From: a virus
Direction: 5' to 3' (one strand)
Virus record (IMG/VR): IMGVR_UViG_3300024273_002194
Span: 1 to 27,427 of that record
Length of the DNA stretch: 27,427 bases
The notes under the pieces are model-generated. The model did no database searches, had not been told where the DNA came from, and saw only the letters and a list, made by a program, of their open reading frames with translations. A program made the position numbers and the translations under genes. Below are positions 1 to 7,240 of the stretch, piece after piece (position 1 is the first letter of the stretch; each line of letters begins with the position of its first letter).

Positions 1-25
1 CAGCATATGATGGATGAAGTGTTTT
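1..25. repeat. 25-bp perfect inverted repeat with 234-258
   Basis: Bases 1-25 are the exact reverse complement of 234-258, which lies inside the neighbouring baseplate gene. Read on the plus strand they encode the same residues as that gene (QHMMDEVF) and then hit a stop. The copy sits at the very edge of the window, so a fold-back or chimeric end of an assembled contig is the simplest reading. A genuine short inverted duplication is the alternative. Confidence 0.9.
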
Positions 26-66
26 AAATTTCACGAATGTCATTTGACATAGTTCGAGATTTATCT

Positions 67-1050
67 TTATTTAGACTTAGCTTGGCTTCTTGCTTTGTTT
101 GATGCCTGTCTGTCTGCTGCATTTTTCTTTTCCACCTCTTCTTGTATTCTTTGCATTACCCACCTTCTTTCGTAAACTGGCATATTAAAAACATCATCTC
201 TTGAAAATCCACCTTTTCCATAGTATGTAATTAAAAACACTTCATCCATCATATGCTGTCTATATTCGGGATTTAATCCAAAAAAGTTAGTATCTATAGG
301 TATTTTATTTTCTATAACATGTCCACAAGAATTGCAGGCCGTCCTTACGGTGTTGTCAACACCTGGCTCTACTTCATCCATGTAAGCCCTTAACTTAGCA
401 GAATCACCTAATGGCATTGACTTTATCACCCTTTTGATAAGACCTACGTCTCTCACGCCATTTATGCTAGTTATTTGATTTCTATAAGTGACTTCTATTC
501 TATTTTCCAACTTTAAGTCTCCAATTTTTCTCGCTTCTTTTTCAACAGTTTTTATTATCCTTCTTTCGTCTGCCAATGTTTTAGGCTTAAACTTAATGAC
601 AACACTTTCTCCTTTTATTTTCATTGTAGGCATTACAAATGTATACTCTAAATTTTCATCTGGCATGTCTTTAATTTCTTTCATTTCTAGCCCAGACAAG
701 TTGAAGCTTGATTCTGATTCCACTTGGCAATTAGAGCACTTGATGGTAAATGAAATTTTATCACCATAAGAGGTAGACCTTAGGTACACCATAAAAGCGT
801 CCCTATCTCCTATTAATAGCTTGTCTATATCACCTTCCCAATCCAACAAAGAAGAGCTCATTAACATCTCCAAGGCTCTGCCAGAATCTATTAAGGTCGG
901 AGAAGTTAACAAATTTTCCTCTTTAGCAGTAATATACTTGACTAGAAATGTTTCTTTTTTGTCCTCATAAAAAATGCCCCTTGATGGGATGGAAATCTCA
1001 TCAAAGGGCACACTGTTTTCTCTTACTATTTTCCTGTGAGATTCAGACAT
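67..1050 (-). CDS. Zinc-ribbon baseplate hub protein, gp26-like with gp51-like tail
   Basis: This 327-residue protein is a clear paralog of the gene just upstream. Both share a GDR(D/N)A segment, a CxxC pair following a YGD motif, and an EPG(I/V)D segment leading to a second CxxC (CNSCG). Here the cysteines are C105/C108 and C239/C242, a likely four-cysteine zinc site. The fold matches my memory of the T4 gp26-type baseplate hub family. After residue 265 it has an extra tail (YYGKGGF, then MPVYERRW) of the kind seen in T4 gp51-like hub assembly proteins and absent from its paralog. The last 20 residues are charged and probably disordered. Its start overlaps the upstream stop by one base (TAATG), which implies translational coupling. 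Likely role: assembly of the central baseplate hub of a contractile tail. The family call is from remembered motifs; the paralogy is seen directly. Confidence 0.6.
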   Translation of the reverse strand: MSESHRKIVRENSVPFDEISIPSRGIFYEDKKETFLVKYITAKEENLLTSPTLIDSGRALEMLMSSSLLDWEGDIDKLLIGDRDAFMVYLRSTSYGDKISFTIKCSNCQVESESSFNLSGLEMKEIKDMPDENLEYTFVMPTMKIKGESVVIKFKPKTLADERRIIKTVEKEARKIGDLKLENRIEVTYRNQITSINGVRDVGLIKRVIKSMPLGDSAKLRAYMDEVEPGVDNTVRTACNSCGHVIENKIPIDTNFFGLNPEYRQHMMDEVFLITYYGKGGFSRDDVFNMPVYERRWVMQRIQEEVEKKNAADRQASNKARSQAKSK

Positions 1051-1952
1051 TAAACCTTAGCATTAGGCCAAAAAAGTTTAGCAGTTATAGGAACCTCTTG
1101 AGCATATAGGGCTCCACAACTATTGCACTGAAAATCGTAATTTAAATCTATACCAGGCTCCATGTGTCTTAGATATTCTCTAAAAAAGAAACTGTCTGCT
1201 ATAGGCATAACTCCTATGAATTTTTTAATATAAGTTTTGTCTCTATTTCCATTAACATCCATTATTTGTAACAAATACCTCTCAGTAAGCACAGTTGCAA
1301 CCTTGAACTTTCCTCTCATAGTCTTTTTGCCAGTTTCACCAATCTTTTGTAACCTAGTCTCATCCGCTCCTGTCAAAAGTCTAAATTTAATATTTGCTTT
1401 AGACTTAGGTAGCATAACACTAAAGAACCCCTCTGAGTCTGGTGAGTCCTTAATTTCCTTGTCGCCTAATGACGAAAGTAGTATAGTGTTCACGTTAGTT
1501 TCATCGCAAGTAGGACAGCTTGTCTTAGTTTCATACTCATCACCGTATCCAGTGATTCTTAAGTTAATTAATACAGCATTTCTGTCCCCAGTAAGCATTT
1601 CTTCTGGCGTTATTTCTTTGTCAATCAACGCATTTTGTAACAAAACATCTAAAACCTTACCACTTTTAATAAGGTCGGTACTTGTTAAAATGTTTTCATC
1701 ATCAGCCGTTAAATACTTTACTTCAACAGTTTTTTTTCCATTTGGATAAAATGCGCCATTAGAAGGTAGGTCTATAAAATCGGTTGGAACTTCAAATTCA
1801 GTATCTATAAATTGAGCTGGTATATCGTGTTTTGCAGCAACATTTTGAGCTCTAGACTGAGGCTCTGTATGCGTCTGGGCCGTTGAGCCCTGACCTTGTG
1901 AAGGGTTAGTTCTTGATTGAACTGTTGGTTCTAAAGGATTATTTTCTTCCAT
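1050..1952 (-). CDS. Zinc-ribbon baseplate hub protein, T4 gp26-like
   Basis: This 300-residue protein begins with about 45 residues of Q/S/T-rich, probably disordered sequence. A structured part follows with C146/C149 (CPTC) and C276/C279 (CNSCG), and it ends in a VPITAKLFWPN motif like that of gp26-type baseplate hub proteins of T4-like phages. The two CxxC pairs probably bind one zinc ion. It overlaps the downstream paralog by one base, so the two are almost certainly co-translated and may act together in the hub. No Shine-Dalgarno is seen; the start is preceded by an A/T-rich leader. The alternative is a tail assembly chaperone of the same zinc-ribbon type. Confidence 0.6.
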   Translation of the reverse strand: MEENNPLEPTVQSRTNPSQGQGSTAQTHTEPQSRAQNVAAKHDIPAQFIDTEFEVPTDFIDLPSNGAFYPNGKKTVEVKYLTADDENILTSTDLIKSGKVLDVLLQNALIDKEITPEEMLTGDRNAVLINLRITGYGDEYETKTSCPTCDETNVNTILLSSLGDKEIKDSPDSEGFFSVMLPKSKANIKFRLLTGADETRLQKIGETGKKTMRGKFKVATVLTERYLLQIMDVNGNRDKTYIKKFIGVMPIADSFFFREYLRHMEPGIDLNYDFQCNSCGALYAQEVPITAKLFWPNAKV

Positions 1953-2041
1953 AATTTATTTTTATTTATTAATTATAAATAGTATTGTCTAATTTTTATC
2001 AAATTTAACAATGCATTACCAAAAGTAAATAGTAGTTTATC
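1953..2041. promoter_or_regulatory. Divergent intergenic spacer with TATAAATA box
   Basis: This 89-bp A/T-rich spacer separates the leftward baseplate pair from the rightward nuclease gene. It holds TATAAATA at 1974-1981 in plus orientation, identical to the T4-type late promoter box and about 60 bases ahead of the nuclease start. It also holds AAAAGTAAAT at 2021-2030, a decamer found in three other spacers of this window. Promoter function is inferred. Confidence 0.35.
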
Positions 2042-2509
2042 ATGAATGAAGAAGAGAAAAAGAAAAAAGTAGCATCTATATTGAGAAGAACAAAAAGGCA
2101 ATTACTTAAGCCGAAAAATAAAATAAAAAAAATAAAATACCTTCAAGCTCAAGCTTATAGAATGAGTAAGAATACGACTTGGCCAGAAAAAGAGTTTGAG
2201 TCAGTTCTGAAAGAGATGAATATAGAATACGAATCTCAAAAAATATTAAAAGGAAAAATATTTGACTATTACATACCATCATGTAATGTACTATGCGAGG
2301 TTGATGGAGATTATTATCATGGAAATGAGGAAAAATATGATGTATTAAGTGAAATGCAAAAAAAAATAAAGCAAAATGACAGATACAAAAACATTATATC
2401 TAAAGGCATGGGGTATGGTATATTTAGAGTTTGGGAATCAGAACTAAAAGACAATAGAGAACTTGTAAAGGAAAGGATTAGAAATGAAATATTAATTCAA
2501 AAACTCTAA
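2042..2509 (+). CDS. Freestanding Vsr-like (EDxHD-type) endonuclease
   Basis: This 155-residue protein has a lysine-rich first 40 residues, likely for DNA contact, and then a small Vsr/DUF559-like nuclease core. The spacing fits the EDxHD pattern: E49 in TWPEKEF, D75 in KIFDYYIP, H93 in EVDGDYYHGN and D113 in KQNDRYK. This family includes homing endonucleases found inside introns, between split-intein halves, or as stand-alone insertions in phage genomes. No intron or intein is visible in either neighbour, so this one looks like a stand-alone insert. It lies on the strand opposite to its neighbours, and its last 18 bases overlap the 3' end of the convergent helicase gene. A small repair nuclease is the alternative. 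Confidence 0.7.
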   Translation: MNEEEKKKKVASILRRTKRQLLKPKNKIKKIKYLQAQAYRMSKNTTWPEKEFESVLKEMNIEYESQKILKGKIFDYYIPSCNVLCEVDGDYYHGNEEKYDVLSEMQKKIKQNDRYKNIISKGMGYGIFRVWESELKDNRELVKERIRNEILIQKL

Positions 2510-4804
2510 TTCAGCCTCTGTCTCTTCATAGTGTTCTTTTAAAAACTTCTTTAAAGACGTCTGTCTATAGTTGGGATTTATATTATTCACCCCTCTACTA
2601 AACGCATCTCTTTCACCTATTAGTATAGCCATACTCCTAGCCCTAGTTATGCCTGTGTATATTAAGTTTCTATATAACATAATATTATGCTCACTAAGTA
2701 CAGGCATTATTACAACTTGAAACTCTGAACCTTGAGATTTGTGTATACTAATGCTGTAAGCTAATTCTATTTCTAAAATGTTGTTTCTTTCATATTGTAC
2801 CAATTTTGAACTACTAACATTTTCATAACTTATAATTAAACTAGCGTCTTTTGAGTTTATTGTTTTTATGTAACCTATATCACCATTAAAAACATTTAGG
2901 TCATAATTATTTGAAGTCTGTATGACTCTATCACCCTCCCTATAAACCCTATCTCCTATTTTAATTTCTTTTCTATTCTTTGATTCAGGATTTACCTCTT
3001 GTTGAATTCTTTTATTTATTTCTTTAGTTCCTATAGAACCTTTATTCATAGGTGTGAGTATTTGTATTTCACATTTTTCTCCCATATATTTTTTTACAGT
3101 ATCAGAATACAGCTTGACAATCATATCAAGAGCATTCATTCCATATTTAAACGTAGAAAAATCAACTGACTTACACATTCTTTTATCCATAGAAGAATCT
3201 ATAAACATACAATCAACACCACCTTTCCATATGCTAGGAGATTTTATTGGAGTTTCTATACTGGGTGTTTGGCCTTTATTTATTTGGTGTGCGTAACTAA
3301 TTATTTGAGACTTTTCAGCTTGTCTAAAAACTTTCTGTAAATTATAAATCTTTATGCAGTTGCTTTCAATTAAATCTGACATCAAATTTCCAATACCAAC
3401 AGATGGCAATTGGTCCTTGTCTCCAACTAACAATATTTGAGTACTTGGAGATATAGCTCTAAAAAAAGATGCGGCCAGCCTTATGTCTATCATAGATGAT
3501 TCATCAAGAATGATAAAGTCACAATCTAACATATCTTTTTCCGACTTCCTAAAATTACTATTACCAGCATCCCACTTTAAAAGTCTGTGAATAGTTTTAG
3601 ATTGAGAACCTATAACCTCTGACATTCTTTGTGCAGCCCTACCTGTTGGTGCGGCCAACAAGACTTCTTTGCCCATAGAGATAAGCATGTCGTAAACATA
3701 TTTAACCGCTGTTGTCTTACCTACCCCTGGGCCTCCCGTCAAAACAGACAAACCATTTGATAATACACCTATCACAGAACTTAGCTGCTCATCACTTAAA
3801 CTTATGTCAGACAAGTCTAGCATGGCGTTTAACTTTTTTTGTAAACCTTCTTTATTATTTGCATATACTTTTTTAGACAGTCTAATCACTTTTTCAGCAA
3901 CATACTTTTCGTCATAATAAACATCTCTTGAATAATATCTTTTATCTTCTAAATTATCTGTTTGAAATTTAACACAAACTATACTTTCTTCCAACTCTTC
4001 TTTTTCTAATATTTTAGATATTTTTTCTGACGAATCTATATTTATTAATTTATATAACCTTTTTTTAATTTGTTTTTTAGTTAAATAACAATGTCCATCA
4101 GATTGATTATTTGATAATATATAATGAATAGCAGCAGATACTCTTTCTTCGCTGTCTTTTTTGAATCCCAAGCTTATAGCTAACTTATCTGCCATAATAA
4201 ATCCAAACCCACTAATATCTGTAGCTGATTTGTAAGGATTCTTTTTTAATATAGGTATTGAACTTATTCCGTACTCTTTATAAATTTTCACTGAGAAAAC
4301 AGTACTAATCATATGCTCCTGCAAAAACAGCATAATATTATTCATTTCCTGATTACTCTTCCAGCTATCTTTTAAAACTTTCAACTTACTTACGTGTATG
4401 CCAGAAACTTCTGTAAGCCTGTGTATGTTATTTCTAAACACATCTAACGCCTCATCTCCAAAGTATTTTACAATCTTTTTTGCAGTGACAGGACCTATTC
4501 CTGGAAAGAATCCAGAGCTAAGATATTTAATAACAGCTTCTGTTGTTGCTGGAGGTATCTCTTGACAGGAATCAGCCTTAAATTGATGTCCAAACTTAGG
4601 GTGCTTAGTCCATGAGCCAGAAAATTTCATAGTCACCCCCTCAAATATCTTAGGCTGGTTGACGGTTACTGTCACATTGTCTTTTGCTTCTTTTTCTCCA
4701 ACAATTTCTACGCTTAAAATTCCATACCCATTTAATGGATTGTGAAACTTAACTCTTTTTATAACACCTTCAAAAGATTTTGGTTTTTTTTCTAAGTAAT
4801 TCAT
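2492..4804 (-). CDS. RecD2-like 5'-3' DNA helicase
   Basis: This 770-residue SF1B helicase has the RecD2 layout. The N-terminal OB-like domain begins SFEGVIKRVKF, followed by helix-hairpin-helix segments (FPGIGPVTAKKI near residue 104). The Walker A motif is GGPGVGKTT near 357-365, Walker B is ILDESS near 432, then GDKDQLPSVG near 461, and the C-terminal motifs are SIHKSQGSEF and YTGITRAR. RecD2 enzymes unwind DNA 5'-3' outside the RecBCD complex; in a phage the role would be recombination, repair or replication restart, like T4 Dda. I chose the ATG at 4804, one base after the upstream stop and preceded by TTTTAAA. An ATG at 4825 would overlap the upstream gene by 20 bases and add seven residues. 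Confidence 0.9.
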   Translation of the reverse strand: MNYLEKKPKSFEGVIKRVKFHNPLNGYGILSVEIVGEKEAKDNVTVTVNQPKIFEGVTMKFSGSWTKHPKFGHQFKADSCQEIPPATTEAVIKYLSSGFFPGIGPVTAKKIVKYFGDEALDVFRNNIHRLTEVSGIHVSKLKVLKDSWKSNQEMNNIMLFLQEHMISTVFSVKIYKEYGISSIPILKKNPYKSATDISGFGFIMADKLAISLGFKKDSEERVSAAIHYILSNNQSDGHCYLTKKQIKKRLYKLINIDSSEKISKILEKEELEESIVCVKFQTDNLEDKRYYSRDVYYDEKYVAEKVIRLSKKVYANNKEGLQKKLNAMLDLSDISLSDEQLSSVIGVLSNGLSVLTGGPGVGKTTAVKYVYDMLISMGKEVLLAAPTGRAAQRMSEVIGSQSKTIHRLLKWDAGNSNFRKSEKDMLDCDFIILDESSMIDIRLAASFFRAISPSTQILLVGDKDQLPSVGIGNLMSDLIESNCIKIYNLQKVFRQAEKSQIISYAHQINKGQTPSIETPIKSPSIWKGGVDCMFIDSSMDKRMCKSVDFSTFKYGMNALDMIVKLYSDTVKKYMGEKCEIQILTPMNKGSIGTKEINKRIQQEVNPESKNRKEIKIGDRVYREGDRVIQTSNNYDLNVFNGDIGYIKTINSKDASLIISYENVSSSKLVQYERNNILEIELAYSISIHKSQGSEFQVVIMPVLSEHNIMLYRNLIYTGITRARSMAILIGERDAFSRGVNNINPNYRQTSLKKFLKEHYEETEAELEFLN

Positions 4805-4805
4805 T

Positions 4806-5942
4806 TTAAAAGTTTTTAATTTCACTATCTATATCATCAACCAAAAACATGCCCAAAGACTTCATTCCCAATGATAAATCTTCCATCATTCCTGACAAAA
4901 ACGTTCTAACATTGTCATCTTGATGCAAATCGTATTCTGATTTGTTTAATATTTTATTTATGTTTTCACAATGATTAATTAAAGATTTATATAAAATATT
5001 AGGATTATAATACCATGAAGACTTATCTTTATGATATGATAAAACATTAGAATTAAAGGTGTCTTTTCCATCTGTAAATATATCCATATCTAACAACTTA
5101 AGGTAGGTTTCAGTAATTAAAAAACCTCCACAATCAAAATGATTACCTTTTTTAGGTATATCTATTTCTATTTCTGAAGATGTAAAGTCATTAGAAAATA
5201 TTTCTCCTACTATTATATTGTAATATACTTTGAAATTTTCTACTCCAAAAATGTCATTTAGACGATTTATTATATCTTCAAAATAATCACCATTTAAACC
5301 CTTTACCTTTAAGCCAGGTAAGTATACTTTTTTAATTTGAGAGTCTGTACGTTCTTTAAGTATTTTTTCTTTGTTTTTTTTAACATATTCTTGCGTAAAT
5401 ATTTGTAATACACTTTTATCAGGGTCTGCACCCAAAAGTCTACCTTTAACATAATCAATCGGCTCTACATTTGACTTTAAATCTTCTGTAAATATTAAAT
5501 TATCTGATTTATTCTTAAAAGCACCACTCATTGTATGGAAGTATTTTAGTCTTGACTTTGAGTAACTGTTGTCTGAGTAATTGAAGATATATGAATAACT
5601 TTTTTCACATATTCCTGAAGATTTTAAAAACTTAGAAAAAACAAATGCCATAAAATCATCTTTAGACATTTTTTTACCCTTAGTCTTATTAAATCCTGAA
5701 ACATACGTGAATGGCTTTCTTTTTTCAAAATATTTTGATATATCAAAAGAGCTTGGATATAAAATGTCACACCTTTCATTATTTATGACGTTGTATTTAA
5801 GCCCAGCATCTTTCAGCCACATCAAATTTCTAACAATGTCAGGATTTTTTTTAGTATCTAAGTTGTGTGGAAAATATAATTTTAATTTACCTCCCTCTAT
5901 CTCATCAAACACATAATTGTGTAAAATTTTTACTTCACTCAT
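4806..5942 (-). CDS. Uncharacterised phage protein, 378 aa
   Basis: I do not recognise this protein. It is rich in lysine, aspartate and aromatic residues, has no signal peptide or membrane segment, and shows no nucleotide-binding or nuclease motif that I can see. It appears to be a soluble cytoplasmic or virion protein. The middle (residues 160-250) carries several alternating hydrophobic stretches that look like mixed alpha/beta structure. Its start overlaps the previous gene by four bases (ATGA) and its stop is one base from the helicase start, so it is translated in one unit with the RecD2-like helicase. That suggests, without proving, a role in DNA metabolism. Confidence 0.75.
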   Translation of the reverse strand: MSEVKILHNYVFDEIEGGKLKLYFPHNLDTKKNPDIVRNLMWLKDAGLKYNVINNERCDILYPSSFDISKYFEKRKPFTYVSGFNKTKGKKMSKDDFMAFVFSKFLKSSGICEKSYSYIFNYSDNSYSKSRLKYFHTMSGAFKNKSDNLIFTEDLKSNVEPIDYVKGRLLGADPDKSVLQIFTQEYVKKNKEKILKERTDSQIKKVYLPGLKVKGLNGDYFEDIINRLNDIFGVENFKVYYNIIVGEIFSNDFTSSEIEIDIPKKGNHFDCGGFLITETYLKLLDMDIFTDGKDTFNSNVLSYHKDKSSWYYNPNILYKSLINHCENINKILNKSEYDLHQDDNVRTFLSGMMEDLSLGMKSLGMFLVDDIDSEIKNF

Positions 5943-6319
5943 AATTGATTGTTTTCATCATTTTCATTGTCTTGCTCTATAATTTCTGCATTTATAGCCT
6001 CTTGATAAATGTCTATAGCCTGAGAACTAAAAACAACATAATTAGCAACTCCACTTATCCTTTCGCCTCCTCTTTCGCTAATTATTCTAGAACACTCTTG
6101 AATGCTATCACTCAACTGCCTTCCCCATTCTTTATTCATATCTTCTATGATTTTTTTGTTAAAAAACTCTAACAACAAAAATCTTTTATTTGAATTATTT
6201 GAAGCAGCAATAGATTTGTTTGATTTAGAAAATGGTGACTCAAATTTCTTTTTAGACATGTCCCAAAGGGAGCTTTTGTCCTTATCTTCACGATTTTCTC
6301 CTTCTCTTTTTAACATCAT
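5939..6319 (-). CDS. Uncharacterised small protein, 126 aa
   Basis: Not recognised. The first 45 residues are charged and S/N-rich, probably disordered. Residues 46-110 look helical, with a conserved-looking RIISERGGERISG stretch, and the C-terminus is an acidic D/E/N-rich tail. The acidic end recalls small DNA-mimicking or adaptor proteins, but that is only a resemblance. It is coupled to the downstream gene by an ATGA overlap and sits one base after the upstream stop, so it belongs to the four-gene operon that ends with the helicase. Confidence 0.65.
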   Translation of the reverse strand: MMLKREGENREDKDKSSLWDMSKKKFESPFSKSNKSIAASNNSNKRFLLLEFFNKKIIEDMNKEWGRQLSDSIQECSRIISERGGERISGVANYVVFSSQAIDIYQEAINAEIIEQDNENDENNQL

Positions 6320-6320
6320 T

Positions 6321-6689
6321 TCACTTTTTTGCCGTTAGAACATGTGGACCATCTTTTATTATCTTATGATTTTTAACACCATCTTTTTTAAAAGACTTTT
6401 GCTTTACTCTTTTGTAATCTAATCCTAAATCATTAAAATACTCTTCCATAGTTGGTAGTGCTAGATTGAAATAGTCACATATGGTTTCTTCATACTCTTT
6501 TATCTCATCTGATTCCAAGTCATCAGTGTTTATTTCAAATCCAGAAACATAATTTACTTGTTCTTTATCTATTTCAGTAAAAGAATTAAAAGATTCTTTT
6601 AAAAATTTTGGCGCAATAATGTTTCTCACAGATTCTTCACCATCTTTTTTGATATAATCGAATGTTATTTTCCTTATAAAATCAGTCAT
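6321..6689 (-). CDS. Uncharacterised small protein, 122 aa, first of operon
   Basis: Not recognised. It is a mixed acidic/basic soluble protein with an acidic middle (residues 50-72, DDLESDEIKEYEE) and a lysine-rich C-terminus, and no membrane segment. It is the promoter-proximal gene of the minus-strand operon running through to the RecD2-like helicase. A TATAAATA box in the same orientation lies at 6717-6724, 28 bases before the start, which would suit a T4-type late promoter. There is no Shine-Dalgarno. Confidence 0.65.
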   Translation of the reverse strand: MTDFIRKITFDYIKKDGEESVRNIIAPKFLKESFNSFTEIDKEQVNYVSGFEINTDDLESDEIKEYEETICDYFNLALPTMEEYFNDLGLDYKRVKQKSFKKDGVKNHKIIKDGPHVLTAKK

Positions 6690-6757
6690 TTTTGAATATT
6701 TATGAATATTATCAACTATTTATATATAACAACAAAAATACGAAAAATAATATTGAT
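6690..6757. promoter_or_regulatory. Divergent spacer with minus-strand TATAAATA box
   Basis: This 68-bp spacer lies between the divergent 122-aa gene and the holin. The reverse complement of 6717-6724 is TATAAATA, correctly oriented and spaced for the minus-strand gene. No comparable box is clear for the holin, although the plus strand reads an A/T repeat at 6721-6727. Promoter function is inferred. Confidence 0.35.
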
Positions 6758-7240
6758 ATGAAAGAGAATAAGCTAATTTTAGGCTTTGGGAGTGTTAAGG
6801 AATTGATGGATTCTGTACTCGGACTAAAGAACTCACTTGTAAATTTTGTACTTGCCGCATGCACAGCTTTAACATCATTTATAACACAATATATATGGGA
6901 TGATGCTTCTGCGGTATATTTTATGTTGTTTTTAATTTTAATTGACGCATCTACTGGTGTATGGAAATCTATTGTAAACAGAAGTTTTAGCAGCAGTAAA
7001 TTGCCTAGGATTTTTGTAATTTCCATAATATATGTTTTAATGCTATCTATAAGCTGGCATGCCGCAAAGCACTCAAGCTTGTTTGTCTGGTTGCCTGGTA
7101 TGGTTTATGGGGGACTAATTGGAACTCCTTTAGTTTCTATATATGAAAACTTTGCCGAATTAGGCTATGTACCCAAAGGGTTAGTTTATGATATTAAAGA
7201 AAAAATAAAAAATTACTTTAACAAAAAACATAACAACTAG
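6758..7240 (+). CDS. Phage holin, holin_4 (Cp-1-type) family
   Basis: This 160-residue protein has three to four hydrophobic segments: an N-terminal one around LVNFVLAACTALTSF, then AVYFMLFLILIDASTGVW, IFVISIIYVLMLSIS and WLPGMVYGGLIG. It carries the family signatures IDxxTGxxKS and SIYENFAELGYVPKGL, and ends in a basic cytoplasmic tail. Holins of this type form inner-membrane lesions that time lysis by releasing endolysin; no endolysin is recognisable nearby. I chose the ATG at 6758. An in-frame ATG at 6692 would add a polar N-rich leader and leave two bases between the divergent starts. The stop overlaps the convergent polymerase stop by four bases (CTAG). Confidence 0.85.
   Translation: MKENKLILGFGSVKELMDSVLGLKNSLVNFVLAACTALTSFITQYIWDDASAVYFMLFLILIDASTGVWKSIVNRSFSSSKLPRIFVISIIYVLMLSISWHAAKHSSLFVWLPGMVYGGLIGTPLVSIYENFAELGYVPKGLVYDIKEKIKNYFNKKHNN

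Noticed and set aside
37-50. Short palindrome ATGTCATTTGACAT after the first gene
   Set aside because: The 6-bp stem is A/T-rich with a two-base loop and no T run, and lies next to a suspected chimeric end; too weak for a terminator or operator.
6692-6757. Longer holin start at 6692
   Set aside because: It would leave two bases between divergent start codons and add a polar leader unlike the family; 6758 is preferred.
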